Notes under the pieces: generated by a model
What the model saw: the letters and a program-made list of their open reading frames with translations, nothing else
Told to the model about the DNA's origin: nothing
Database searches by the model: none
Made by a program: the position numbers and the translations under genes
NCBI GenBank assembly: GCA_021647465.1
Contig: JAKIUQ010000002.1
Location: 1-64,000, forward strand
Direction: 5' to 3'
Length of the DNA stretch: 64,000 nucleotides
Source of the DNA: Emcibacter sp.
GTDB taxonomy: Bacteria > Pseudomonadota > Alphaproteobacteria > Sphingomonadales > Emcibacteraceae
Shown here: positions 1-6,876 of the stretch, in pieces
Numbering within the stretch: the stretch's first letter is position 1
How the letters are laid out: each line of letters begins with the position of its first letter

Positions 1-60
1 CAAAACCGCAAGAACAACCTTCTTCTTGAAGGCCGGTGTAAAGCGTCGTCTCTTCGTCAT
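1..60 (-). CDS. IS3-family transposase OrfA, N-terminal end (cut by window edge)
   Basis: Read on the minus strand, position 60 starts an ATG followed by MTKRRRFTPAFKKKVVLAVL, the typical N-terminus of IS3-family OrfA (HTH transposase subunit). A GGAGA ribosome-binding site lies just upstream (about 66-70 on the plus strand). The gene runs off the left edge, so only 20 codons are visible. The family call rests on this N-terminal signature and the IS-like end next to it; the subgroup cannot be decided. Confidence 0.7.
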   Translation of the reverse strand, partial: MTKRRRFTPAFKKKVVLAVL

Positions 61-126
61 ATTGTGTCTCCAAATCTATAATCGGATACACCTTAACAGA
101 TTGTACAAAAATCCGGGACCAGCTCA
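1..126 (-). mobile_element. IS3-family element, left terminus
   Basis: The non-coding leader before the OrfA start ends at about 126. On the minus strand it begins TGAGCTGGTCCCGGATTTTT, a TG-starting, GTCCCGG-containing terminus like that of the second IS3 element in this window (which begins TGGACGTGTCCCGGATTTA). The rest of the element is outside the window, so the inverted-repeat partner and target duplication cannot be checked. Confidence 0.55.
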
Positions 127-428
127 TTGGCACGCTGCCAATGCATAACAGGCAGGTTCCCAGCATACTTAAGTCCACGAATGCAAGCCAATGCATACTC
201 AAGCCACTGATTTTACTCATCTTCACTTTCGTTGACATCGACGTGGTTGTGTTTGGCGTAGTGGCCAATTTGGTGAGGCAGTAAATTAGCCTCTGGCGCA
301 TACAGCTCATTCTATGTTACAGTAACTGTTTACGTACGGAAAATACCAGTTTCAACAAGTAGCCTCCATGTATCCGGCCTGGAGATTATTTGTGACAAAT
401 TCAAATTACCTGAATATCAGGTATCACC
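127..428. other. IS-flanking region without a supported gene
   Basis: No complete gene is supported here. On the minus strand, 311 to 213 is an open stretch of 32 codons ending in TAA, bounded upstream by an in-frame TAG at 312-314. It reads like the C-terminal tail of a longer protein (acidic end NESEDE) but I do not recognise the family. AGCTCATT occurs at 121-128 and again at 304-311. Together with the adjacent IS end this suggests gene debris left by insertion or deletion. Confidence 0.4.
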
Positions 429-512
429 ATGATAAATTTATTGTATTCGTCGTCGAGGTTATTCACGATGCCATCGGTATTTACCACCCTATATATGATT
501 TGGGGGTCGGTG

Positions 513-752
513 ATGGTTAGGCGTAAAATTCTTCCCGTCTTGTCAAAGGCTGATAACGCTTTGCTAGCCAGTCCATTTTTTAATACGGTTGAGGCTTCCG
601 AATTTCTGCGCGTGAAAAAGCGAACATTAGAAAATATGAGATGGCAGGGAAATGGCCCTGTATTTCGCAAGCATGGGGGTACAGCGGTTTATCACCGGGA
701 TGACCTTATGCGGTGGTCAAAAGATAAATGTCGGGATTCAACATCGCGCTGA
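513..752 (+). CDS. Small helix-turn-helix (HTH_17/excisionase-like) DNA-binding protein
   Basis: A protein of 79 residues. The segment VEASEFLRVKKRTLENMRWQ followed by GNGPVFRKHGG and VYHRDDLMRWSKDK is the classic layout of the MerR-like HTH_17/AlpA-type domain, found in phage excisionases and small regulators of mobile elements. The ATG at 513 is preferred over upstream starts at 429 or 471 because it has a GGGGG-containing ribosome-binding region just before it and gives a protein of normal family length. It stands alone near an IS end, which fits a leftover of an integrated element. Its DNA target is unknown. Confidence 0.6.
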   Translation: MVRRKILPVLSKADNALLASPFFNTVEASEFLRVKKRTLENMRWQGNGPVFRKHGGTAVYHRDDLMRWSKDKCRDSTSR

Positions 753-825
753 GGGTACAAATGATTATAGTGTTCCCTAAGAATGCAAGAATGAACCCCG
801 ACATAGAATTCTCATGAGATGTTTT

Positions 826-996
826 TCAATCACGCCACTTTTTGCTTTTTGGCATCTGTGATCTCCTGACTTCCCTTTGGACCAGATTTCTCCTTGGATC
901 CTTGTTATGGGCGATGCTGTAGCTCACCAGAAAGTCAGCGATATACTTCAGGTCGTTCTGGACCTGCTCAGGCAGGTGTTTATATGAAAACTTCAT
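826..996 (-). CDS. Small hypothetical protein, possible remnant of a HEPN/MNT-type protein
   Basis: A 56-residue product beginning MKFSYKHLPEQVQNDLKYIA. The ATG at 996 follows a good GGAGGG ribosome-binding site (1003-1008), which favours it over a TTG 15 bases upstream. The first 15-20 residues resemble the start of nucleotidyltransferase/HEPN toxin-type proteins (HLPEQKQ-like), but no GSx9DxD nucleotidyltransferase motif follows. It is either a truncated remnant or an unrelated small basic protein. The family idea is weak inference. Confidence 0.35.
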   Translation of the reverse strand: MKFSYKHLPEQVQNDLKYIADFLVSYSIAHNKDPRRNLVQREVRRSQMPKSKKWRD

Positions 997-1011
997 GAGA
1001 CGTCCCTCCAA

Positions 1012-1355
1012 AAACCTGTTCGGTTAATTGTCGGGGATATAAAATTTATGAGTGTGGATAAGTTGTTAGTTAACAAGCACAGGTATTCTGTGCTAAGATG
1101 TGGGGTAGCCATGTCAGCCTCCTCTTAAGGTTGGTGTGGTTAGGGCCATGTTGGTGTCACAAGCACCTTCGTGGTCCGCTACTTGATGAATATTAAGCTT
1201 ATTTCTCTTGCTCCATTTAATTAATTCTACTAGATGTGTAGTAAGACAATTTTATATCGCTAATTCAAGTGTTTAATTTATCACTTAAGTTGTGCATTGT
1301 AAACTTTAAGGCAGAATTTGTCAACTAAAAATGGTATTAATTTGGTCAAGATAAA
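1012..1355. other. Intergenic region, no gene seen
   Basis: No coding signal was found in this 344-base gap. It contains one perfect DnaA-box-like 9-mer TGTGGATAA at 1053-1061 and a nearby GTTAAC, but no cluster of boxes or iterons, so it is not called an origin. The stretch before the XRE gene (about 1200-1340) is AT-rich and may hold its promoter; I cannot assign -35/-10 elements confidently. Confidence 0.4.
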
Positions 1356-1580
1356 ATGATTACAGGTATGCAGGTAAAATTAGGAAGAACAGCGCTGGGG
1401 CTTAGCGTGAGAGCTTTGGCAGCTAAGACAGATTTAACCGCTAATACTATCAACCGATTTGAAAATGGCAGTGATGCTAAGGGGTCTACTATTCAGAAAT
1501 TGCAAAATTATCTGGAAGAGGCTGGAATTGAGTTCATCCCTGAAAATGGTGGTGGCCTTGGCGTCCGTTTTAAAAAATAA
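1356..1580 (+). CDS. XRE-family helix-turn-helix regulator
   Basis: A 74-residue single-domain Cro/CI-type HTH protein. It reads QVKLGRTALGLSVRALAAKT, then a recognition helix around DLTANTINRFENGSD, then helix 4/5 (STIQKLQNYLEEAGIEFIPE). This is the compact XRE form common in mobile elements and toxin-antitoxin loci. The start could be the ATG at 1356 or the one at 1368; neither has a strong ribosome-binding site. It lies 89 bases upstream of mazE on the same strand and could influence it, but the mazEF promoter appears to be separate. Confidence 0.7.
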   Translation: MITGMQVKLGRTALGLSVRALAAKTDLTANTINRFENGSDAKGSTIQKLQNYLEEAGIEFIPENGGGLGVRFKK

Positions 1581-1608
1581 CCTTTCTTTCCAGATCGAGC
1601 TTACTCAT

Positions 1609-1644
1609 TTGACATTTGCAAAAAAGTAATTACAATATAATTAC
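1609..1644 (+). promoter_or_regulatory. mazEF promoter with overlapping palindromic operator
   Basis: TTGACA at 1609-1614 and TACAAT at 1631-1636 are separated by 16 bases. Overlapping the -10 is a perfect inverted repeat, GTAATTA (1626-1632) and TAATTAC (1638-1644), with a five-base spacer. It lies 25 bases before the antitoxin start. This is the usual arrangement for autorepression by an AbrB-fold antitoxin, alone or with its toxin. The palindrome is seen; its use as operator is inferred. Confidence 0.6.
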
Positions 1645-1669
1645 ATAAAGTAAAGTAGAAGGTGAGACG

Positions 1670-1921
1670 ATGAAAGCAGATATTATTCAAATTGGTAATT
1701 CCCATGGCGTGCGAATACCAAAGAAAGTTCTTGAAGAATGTGGTCTTCGAGGAGTGGTCGATATGAATATTAAATCAGGAAAGCTTATTATCGCACCCCT
1801 GAAAGATGTACGGTCGGGATGGGATGCTGCTTTCAAGAAAATGTCTCATGCAGAGGATGATGTGCTCATTCTGGATGATCATGCCGTATCACAGTGGGAT
1901 GAGCAGGAATGGACATGGTGA
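1670..1921 (+). CDS. mazE: MazE-type (AbrB/SpoVT fold) antitoxin
   Basis: An 83-residue antitoxin of a type II toxin-antitoxin pair. The N-terminus MKADIIQIGNSHGVRIPKKV is the swapped-hairpin DNA-binding domain of the MazE/AbrB family (GNSxGVRIPK signature). The C-terminal half, rich in acidic and Trp residues (DDVLILDDHAVSQWDEQEW), is the flexible segment that in this family wraps the toxin. Translation starts at the ATG after a GGTGAG ribosome-binding site. The next gene starts inside its last codons, so the two are translationally coupled. The palindrome upstream is a likely self-regulated operator. Confidence 0.85.
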   Translation: MKADIIQIGNSHGVRIPKKVLEECGLRGVVDMNIKSGKLIIAPLKDVRSGWDAAFKKMSHAEDDVLILDDHAVSQWDEQEWTW

Positions 1922-2244
1922 CAGCCGTAAAACGCTTTGAGGTCTGGCTTGTAACGCTCAATCCCACAAAGGGTTCAGAAATTCAAAAAACTCGTCCCTG
2001 TCTGGTCATCTCTCCGAATGAAATAAATAACTGGCTTCGAACCGTGATTATTGCGCCTATGACGACCAGTGAGAGAAGCTACCCTTCACGTGTCGCTCTT
2101 AAATTCCAAGGAAAATCAGGACAGGTTGCCCTTGATCAATTGCGGACGGTTGATAAACTTCGGCTCGTTAAAAAATTAGGCAAAATTACGCCAAAAGTTG
2201 AAGAAAGAATATCGCAAACGCTTATTGAAATGTTTACGTTATAA
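1909..2244 (+). CDS. mazF: MazF/PemK-type mRNA interferase toxin
   Basis: A protein of up to 111 residues of the PemK/MazF fold, expected to cleave mRNA at short sequence motifs when MazE is degraded. Family features are VWLVTLNPTKGSEIQKTRPC near the N-terminus (the usual GSEQxxxRPxLV-type active-site loop with its Arg), followed by VIIAPMTTS and ALDQLRTVDKLRL, the C-terminal T-x-D-x-x-R region. Two ATGs (1909 and 1915) can start it; the second is closer to usual family length. It overlaps mazE by 7-13 bases. The length and motifs look intact, so the pair is probably functional. Confidence 0.85.
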   Translation: MDMVTAVKRFEVWLVTLNPTKGSEIQKTRPCLVISPNEINNWLRTVIIAPMTTSERSYPSRVALKFQGKSGQVALDQLRTVDKLRLVKKLGKITPKVEERISQTLIEMFTL

Positions 2245-2345
2245 GAGTTCAGTCGTCTATAGCCGAGGCATTAGCGTAATTGGACGTGTCCCGGATTTAT
2301 TCCGTTCCTATAATCAGATATAATGTCTTATTAGGAGAAAAGATT

Positions 2346-2621
2346 ATGGCATCAAGAGTAAGTACAGAATTTAAACATGAAGTTGTGCGGGTGGCGCTGA
2401 CAAGTGGGCTTAGCAGGCGGCAAATTGCCTCGGACTTTGATATTGGATTTTCCACATTGGGTCGTTGGATAAAAGAAGAACGGGACCAGGTTTTTGACCC
2501 TGGACCACAAGACGATTTAATCAAAGAAAATGAGCGTCTTCGCAAAGAAAACAAGTTACTTCGCGAGGAGAGGGAAGTGTTAAAAAAGGCCACCATCTTC
2601 TTCGCGGGGCAAAAGTCATGA
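2346..2621 (+). CDS. IS3-family transposase OrfA
   Basis: A 91-residue OrfA starting at the ATG after an AGGAGAAA ribosome-binding site (about 2335-2342). It has an N-terminal HTH domain (STEFKHEVVRVALTSGLSRR ... FDIGFSTLGRWIKE) and a C-terminal leucine-zipper-like coiled coil (IKENERLRKENKLLREEREV). In this family OrfA binds the IS ends and represses transposition, and is also made as the N-terminal part of the OrfAB transposase. An in-phase A AAA AAG slippery heptamer lies at 2582-2588, shortly before its stop. Confidence 0.85.
   Translation: MASRVSTEFKHEVVRVALTSGLSRRQIASDFDIGFSTLGRWIKEERDQVFDPGPQDDLIKENERLRKENKLLREEREVLKKATIFFAGQKS
2582..2588 (+). other. Programmed -1 frameshift signal in IS3 orfA-orfB
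   Basis: The heptamer A AAA AAG is in the zero frame of orfA (codons TTA AAA AAG). A -1 slip here gives a frame open through GHHLLRGAKV directly into the orfB ATG at 2618, so a full OrfAB transposase would be produced. This is the standard mechanism for IS3-family elements; the motif is seen, the slippage itself is inferred. Confidence 0.65.
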
Positions 2622-3475
2622 GATTTAGGTTCATCGAAGAAAACGTCGGCACCTTGCCCACTTCCCGCCTATGCCAGATTATGGAGGTCAGTGCTCGTGG
2701 TTATAGAGCCTATAAAAGTCGGCCTATCAGCCAGCGTCAGCGTAACGACATGGTTCTTCTGGCTCATATTCGGGAGCAGTTCAGCAAAAGCCTGCGTAAT
2801 TATGGTCGTCCGAGGATGACAGAAGGGCTGAAGGAATTAGGTTTCAAAGTTGGCCACAGGCGTGTTGGTCGTTTAATGCGGGAAAATGGTATATCTGCTA
2901 TCAGAACCCGAAAACATAAAGTGACGACCGACAGCAATCACAAGTTCAACATTGCGCCAAATTTATTAGACCGTGATTTTACAGCTGAAAGGCCTAACCA
3001 GAAATGGGTTGTTGATATAAGCTATATTTGGACCCGTGAGGGTTGGTTGTATTTGGCTGTAGTCCTTGATCTGCATTCACGAAAAGTGATTGGCTGGGCG
3101 GTGAGTAATCGAATGAAACGTGATCTTGCTATTCGGGCATTGGACATGGCGGTAGCTTTGCGCAAACCACCCAAAGGCTGCATCCATCATAGTGATCGGG
3201 GAAGTCAATATTGCTCCCATGATTATCAAAAACGGTTACGTCAGTATGGATTTAAAATATCAATGAGCGGAAAGGGTAATTGTTATGATAATGCGGCGGT
3301 TGAAACATTCTTCAAAACCATCAAAGCAGAATTGATTTGGCGGCACCCCTGGCAAACAAGACGCCAGGCAGAAGTCGCAATTTTTGAGTATATAAACGGA
3401 TTTTATAATTCACGCCGAAAACATTCAACGTTGGGATGGAAAAGCCCCTTGGCATTTGAAAAGGAAGCTGCTTAA
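2618..3475 (+). CDS. IS3-family transposase OrfB (DDE integrase domain)
   Basis: A 285-residue protein with an HTH_21-type N-terminal segment (LRNYGRPRMTEGLKELGFKV) and an rve integrase core. The catalytic acidic residues appear in the expected contexts: D in WVVDISYIWT, D in IHHSDRGSQYCS, and E in NAAVETFFKTIKAE. The C-terminal end (YNSRRKHSTLGWKSPLAFE) is typical of the family. It overlaps orfA as ATGA in the -1 frame. The reading frame is intact, so the element may still be active. Confidence 0.88.
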   Translation: MRFRFIEENVGTLPTSRLCQIMEVSARGYRAYKSRPISQRQRNDMVLLAHIREQFSKSLRNYGRPRMTEGLKELGFKVGHRRVGRLMRENGISAIRTRKHKVTTDSNHKFNIAPNLLDRDFTAERPNQKWVVDISYIWTREGWLYLAVVLDLHSRKVIGWAVSNRMKRDLAIRALDMAVALRKPPKGCIHHSDRGSQYCSHDYQKRLRQYGFKISMSGKGNCYDNAAVETFFKTIKAELIWRHPWQTRRQAEVAIFEYINGFYNSRRKHSTLGWKSPLAFEKEAA

Positions 3476-3506
3476 ATGAGAACAGGTTCAGGGAGACTAT
3501 GTAGGT

Positions 3507-4304
3507 TTAATGTGCCGTCACGCCACCATCGATAATGATCTCGGTTCCTGTTACAAATTGGGATTCATCAGAAGCCAGATAAACGACGGCATGGGCAATA
3601 TCGTTTGGCTCACCTACTTTATTCAGCGGTGTATGTTGTGCGATAAGATCTTTTGCATTTTTTTCATTACCGGCGACATCTATCAGAGATTTTCCGCCAT
3701 CAGGACTTTCTTTAGTGAATATCGGGGTCCAAATGCTGCCCGGTACAATTGAATTAACGCGTATGCCATCTTTCATTTGTGCGCATTCGATGGCAACTGA
3801 ACGGGTCAAGGCCAGAACGGCGCCTTTGCTGGCGCTATAAATTGACTGGAAAGGGGAGCCAACCAGACCAAATATTGATGCATTATTGATGATAGAGCCA
3901 CTTTTTCCGGCATCTCTCAGGGCTGAGATGATTGTTTGGATACCAAGAAAAGTTCCAGATACATTGGTTTTCAGAATCCAATATACTTCGTCCGGGGTGA
4001 TTTTCGTCACGGGTTTCGCCAAGCTGACCCCGGCATTATTAAAAAGAATATCAGGAACGCCGTATCTCGTTTGGCACGCCTCTAAAATTTCTTTCCAGCC
4101 ATCTTTGCTGCCAACATCTTGTTTCATAAAGAATGCAGCGCCGCCGGATTGAATGATTTCGTCCACCACATCTGAACCACGTTGTTCATTTTGTCCGGTG
4201 ATCAGGACCGAAGCGCCTTCTTCTGCCATTCTTTTTACACTTGCTGCGCCTATACCGGAATTTCCGCCAGTGACAATTGCGATCTTATTTTTTAAACGAT
4301 TCAT
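3507..4304 (-). CDS. Short-chain dehydrogenase/reductase (SDR), classical type
   Basis: A 265-residue NAD(P)-dependent oxidoreductase. Visible motifs are TGGNSGIG (12-19, cofactor binding), NNAG (89-92), and a catalytic set Ser143, Tyr156 and Lys160 (YSASK), plus the C-terminal FVTGTEIIIDGG. The substrate is probably a secondary alcohol or 3-hydroxyacyl intermediate; this cannot be decided. It is the last gene of a minus-strand cluster (TonB receptor, acyl-CoA dehydrogenase, TetR, SDR), 20 bases after tetR, so it is probably co-transcribed with them. The IS3 element ends 16 bases beyond its stop codon. Confidence 0.85.
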   Translation of the reverse strand: MNRLKNKIAIVTGGNSGIGAASVKRMAEEGASVLITGQNEQRGSDVVDEIIQSGGAAFFMKQDVGSKDGWKEILEACQTRYGVPDILFNNAGVSLAKPVTKITPDEVYWILKTNVSGTFLGIQTIISALRDAGKSGSIINNASIFGLVGSPFQSIYSASKGAVLALTRSVAIECAQMKDGIRVNSIVPGSIWTPIFTKESPDGGKSLIDVAGNEKNAKDLIAQHTPLNKVGEPNDIAHAVVYLASDESQFVTGTEIIIDGGVTAH

Positions 4305-4324
4305 GGGGGACCTTTTTGATGATA

Positions 4325-4966
4325 TTATTTGTTATTAGGCTGTTCAATTAACATAAGAATGGTGGCGCGCAATTCCTTTTCTATGCCTCTCAGATAAGAG
4401 CGCCGGGGCTTGTTATAGCCCCTGAACAAGGAAAGCCCCTCTATCATGGATACTATTAACAGGGCGATTTTCATGGCTTTTTGCTTCTTTAGCGACGGAT
4501 TATTCTCCGTTACGAGATTGACGATTTCTCCCAGATAAATTTGATAGAAATCGTCCATTATCTGTGCAATTTCTGGCTCATGAGAGGATAATGCCCAAAG
4601 TTCCCAAAACATGACACAGCAATGCTGTTTTTCCTGATCCCGCAGAATATAGTCGATCGTAAATATCAGTTTCTGTTTGGCGGAATAGCGGGTGTTGCTA
4701 ATTTTTTTTTGCAAAGCACTCTGATAATGTTGAAATTCGTCGCGAAGAATGGCGATAATTAAATCCTGCTTTGTGGCAAAATAATATTGCAGGTTACCAT
4801 GTTTCATTTTTGCTTTGGCGGCTATTTTTCGAATGGTAAATTCAGAGTAGCCGTCCTCAATTAAAGACTTGCTCGCGATTTCTATTATTTCAGCTACGCG
4901 TAGTTGGCCTTTTTTATGGGTTGCGGTACCTACTCTGGCGCTGTCTTTAAAGTCATTTTGTTTCAC
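4325..4966 (-). CDS. TetR/AcrR-family transcriptional regulator
   Basis: An N-terminal TetR DNA-binding domain (AEIIEIASKSLIEDGYSEFT then IRKIAAKAKMKHGNLQYYFA, the helix-turn-helix) is followed by an all-helical ligand domain. The best start is a GTG at 4966 after a purine-rich AAGAAGA; a TTG at 5023, overlapping the end of the dehydrogenase gene, would add 19 unconserved residues. The ligand-domain sequence (EKQHCCVMFWELWALSSHEPE) resembles regulators such as BetI/PsrA relatives. It sits inside the operon it probably controls and would answer to the imported substrate or its CoA ester. The palindrome ACAAT-N8-ATTGT at 9125-9142, on the promoter of the upstream receptor gene, is a candidate site. 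Confidence 0.8.
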   Translation of the reverse strand: MKQNDFKDSARVGTATHKKGQLRVAEIIEIASKSLIEDGYSEFTIRKIAAKAKMKHGNLQYYFATKQDLIIAILRDEFQHYQSALQKKISNTRYSAKQKLIFTIDYILRDQEKQHCCVMFWELWALSSHEPEIAQIMDDFYQIYLGEIVNLVTENNPSLKKQKAMKIALLIVSMIEGLSLFRGYNKPRRSYLRGIEKELRATILMLIEQPNNK

Positions 4967-5013
4967 TGTTTTCTTCTTTTTGAATTGTGGTGGTATTTTG
5001 TGATAACTGCAGA

Positions 5014-6810
5014 CTAAAACCAATTTTCTTGCATATCAATGATGGTGTGATCCATTTTAGATAAAATTTCACATTGAGTCGGTATTCGAACCATTTCATA
5101 ATTAAAGAAATAGGCGCAGGTATGTAATTTACCGTTAAAAAAATCTTCATCATATGGGGCAGATTTTTGTTCATGAAGGGTAACGGCCTGTTTCAACCAC
5201 ATCCAGCCAACGGTGACGAGACCGAAGCTATCCAGATACAGGCTGCTATTGCAAAGGGCCTTTTCAAGATCGCCATTCGACATCGCCCCTATCAGTTTGA
5301 TACTTACCTCTTTTAACAGGCCGCTATATTCTGCTAGAAGCTGAGCATAAAGCTTTAGATTTTCATGCTGTTCTGCGGTATGAATTGTGCTTTGAATTTC
5401 TTCTAAAAGTTCAAAGAATGCCTTCCCGCCATCTGCGGGCACCTGATTTCCCAGCAAGGTAAGCCCCTGAATACCAGTGGTTCCTTCGTGGATGGGGTTC
5501 AGTCGATTGTCGCGGTATAATTGCTCACAAATATATTCTCTGGTATAGCCATAGCCACCTAGAATCTGTAGGGCGAGTTCATTGGCTTTCAGGCAATATT
5601 CAGAAGACCAGCTCTTGACAACAGGGGTCACCAAGGCCAGTAGTTTCGCGGATTTTTTTTGCTCTCCCGGCATCGGTGAATATTTGGCCTGATCTTCAAG
5701 TTTTGCGGCCCATAACAGCAAGGCAAGGGCGCCCTGAACATAGGAACGTTGTTGCAGCAACATCCGCTTGACATCCGCATGTTTAATAATGGGGACTGGC
5801 GGGCTGGAGGGGTCTTTTCCTTTGCTTAACGCGCGGCCCTGAAGCCTTTCTTTTGCATATTCAAGGGAATATAAATAACCGGCGTATCCCAGCATGATTG
5901 CACTACAGCCAACCGCAATCCTGGCATGATTCATCATGTGGAACATATAGCGAAGACCTGAATTAGCTTCGCCGACAAGATAGCCGTGACAGTCGCCTTG
6001 CTCGCCGAATTTCAGAAAACAATTGGTGATGCCCCGGTGGCCCATTTTGTGGTTGAGCCCGGCCAGCGTTACATCATTAAAATCGCCAATCTCGCCATTT
6101 TCCTGAACGCGGTATTTAGGCACAATAAAAAGGCTTATGCCCTTGCTTCCTTCAGGGGCGCCATCAATGCGGGCGAGGACAAGATGGATAATATTCTCGG
6201 TTAACTCATGATCACCAGCCGATATCCACATTTTCGCGCCGTCTATTTTATAATGACCTTCTTCTGTCGGTATTGCTTTTGTTTTGATATCGGCAAGAGA
6301 AGACCCCGCCTGAGGCTCTGACAGGCACATGGTGCCGCTATAGAGCCCATCATAAATGGGTTCCATATATAAGCGTTTCTGCTCATCGTCACCATAAGCG
6401 TCAATGAGTGAGGCATTACCCTGAGACAGGCCAAGATAGCCAAAGGATGATACATTTGCGCCGGTAAATAGGGCGTTGCAGGCCGTCTGGATTACAAAGG
6501 GGAGCTGTGTGCCATCATCGTCATAATCTCGTCCCGCAGAGAGGAAGCCAGCACCGATATACTCCTCATGCGCTTCGCCAATCTCCGGGATGAGTTTAAC
6601 TTTACCATCAATAAGGTGCGGTTCATTCTGATCAGCCTTAACATAATGCGTTAAAAACTTATCCGCGGCGATATCATAAGCGGTCTGAATAGTCGCAGTG
6701 TAAACCTCACGGTCATGATCTGAATAGCGCTCATATGAAGAAAATTCCTCAATCTTCAATACATCGAATAATAAAAAATCAAGGTCTTTACGATCAATGA
6801 TGGCATGCAT
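5014..6810 (-). CDS. Acyl-CoA dehydrogenase of the large, C-terminal-extended (DmdC-like) type
   Basis: A 598-residue FAD flavoenzyme, longer than the roughly 390-residue standard family and matching the group that has a C-terminal extension (3-methylmercaptopropionyl-CoA dehydrogenase DmdC and relatives). It shows the N-terminal helical domain, the beta domain signature GTMCLSEPQAGSSLADIKT and KMWISAGDHEL, the flavin motif ALQILGGYGYTREY, and the catalytic Glu in NPIHEGTTGIQG. The last 120 residues are the added helical domain. The substrate is a medium, branched or thio-substituted acyl-CoA; the neighbouring genes do not settle it. It follows the TonB receptor gene on the same strand, separated by a strong hairpin. 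Confidence 0.85.
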   Translation of the reverse strand: MHAIIDRKDLDFLLFDVLKIEEFSSYERYSDHDREVYTATIQTAYDIAADKFLTHYVKADQNEPHLIDGKVKLIPEIGEAHEEYIGAGFLSAGRDYDDDGTQLPFVIQTACNALFTGANVSSFGYLGLSQGNASLIDAYGDDEQKRLYMEPIYDGLYSGTMCLSEPQAGSSLADIKTKAIPTEEGHYKIDGAKMWISAGDHELTENIIHLVLARIDGAPEGSKGISLFIVPKYRVQENGEIGDFNDVTLAGLNHKMGHRGITNCFLKFGEQGDCHGYLVGEANSGLRYMFHMMNHARIAVGCSAIMLGYAGYLYSLEYAKERLQGRALSKGKDPSSPPVPIIKHADVKRMLLQQRSYVQGALALLLWAAKLEDQAKYSPMPGEQKKSAKLLALVTPVVKSWSSEYCLKANELALQILGGYGYTREYICEQLYRDNRLNPIHEGTTGIQGLTLLGNQVPADGGKAFFELLEEIQSTIHTAEQHENLKLYAQLLAEYSGLLKEVSIKLIGAMSNGDLEKALCNSSLYLDSFGLVTVGWMWLKQAVTLHEQKSAPYDEDFFNGKLHTCAYFFNYEMVRIPTQCEILSKMDHTIIDMQENWF

Positions 6811-6838
6811 ATTTAATAATCCAAATGTTATATTTTTT

Positions 6839-6870
6839 GGCAGAGGCAGATCAAATGATCTGCCTCTGCC
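6839..6870 (-). terminator. Perfect 14-bp stem-loop after the TonB receptor gene
   Basis: GGCAGAGGCAGATC (6839-6852) and GATCTGCCTCTGCC (6857-6870) form a perfect 14-base-pair stem with a 4-base loop, starting 6 bases after the receptor stop codon. In the direction of the receptor it is followed by A-rich, not T-rich, sequence, so it is not a classic intrinsic terminator. It may be an RNA-stabilising or processing element that reduces expression of the downstream acyl-CoA dehydrogenase relative to the receptor. Confidence 0.55.
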
Positions 6871-6876
6871 TAGGGG

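Larger units (their letters stand above)
2281..3490 (+). mobile_element. Complete IS3-family insertion sequence (about 1.21 kb)
   Basis: The element has orfA and orfB in the usual overlapping -1 arrangement. Its ends are imperfect inverted repeats: TGGACGTGTCCCGGATTTA at 2281-2299 matches the reverse complement of 3473-3490, TGAACCTGTTCTCATTTA, with about five mismatches and one gap. TG...CA termini and a 1.2-kb length fit the IS3 family. The flanks (taat on the left, ggga on the right) show no target duplication, so it may have been involved in a deletion or inversion after insertion, or my ends may be off by a few bases. It sits between mazF and the SDR gene. Confidence 0.8.

Noticed and set aside
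1053..1061. TGTGGATAA, a perfect DnaA-box-like sequence, as sign of a replication origin
   Set aside because: Single copy, no iterons, no AT-rich unwinding element with further boxes and no replication genes nearby.
3473..3490. A target-site duplication flanking the complete IS3 element
   Set aside because: The flanking bases (taat left, ggga right) do not match for three or four bases, so none is claimed.
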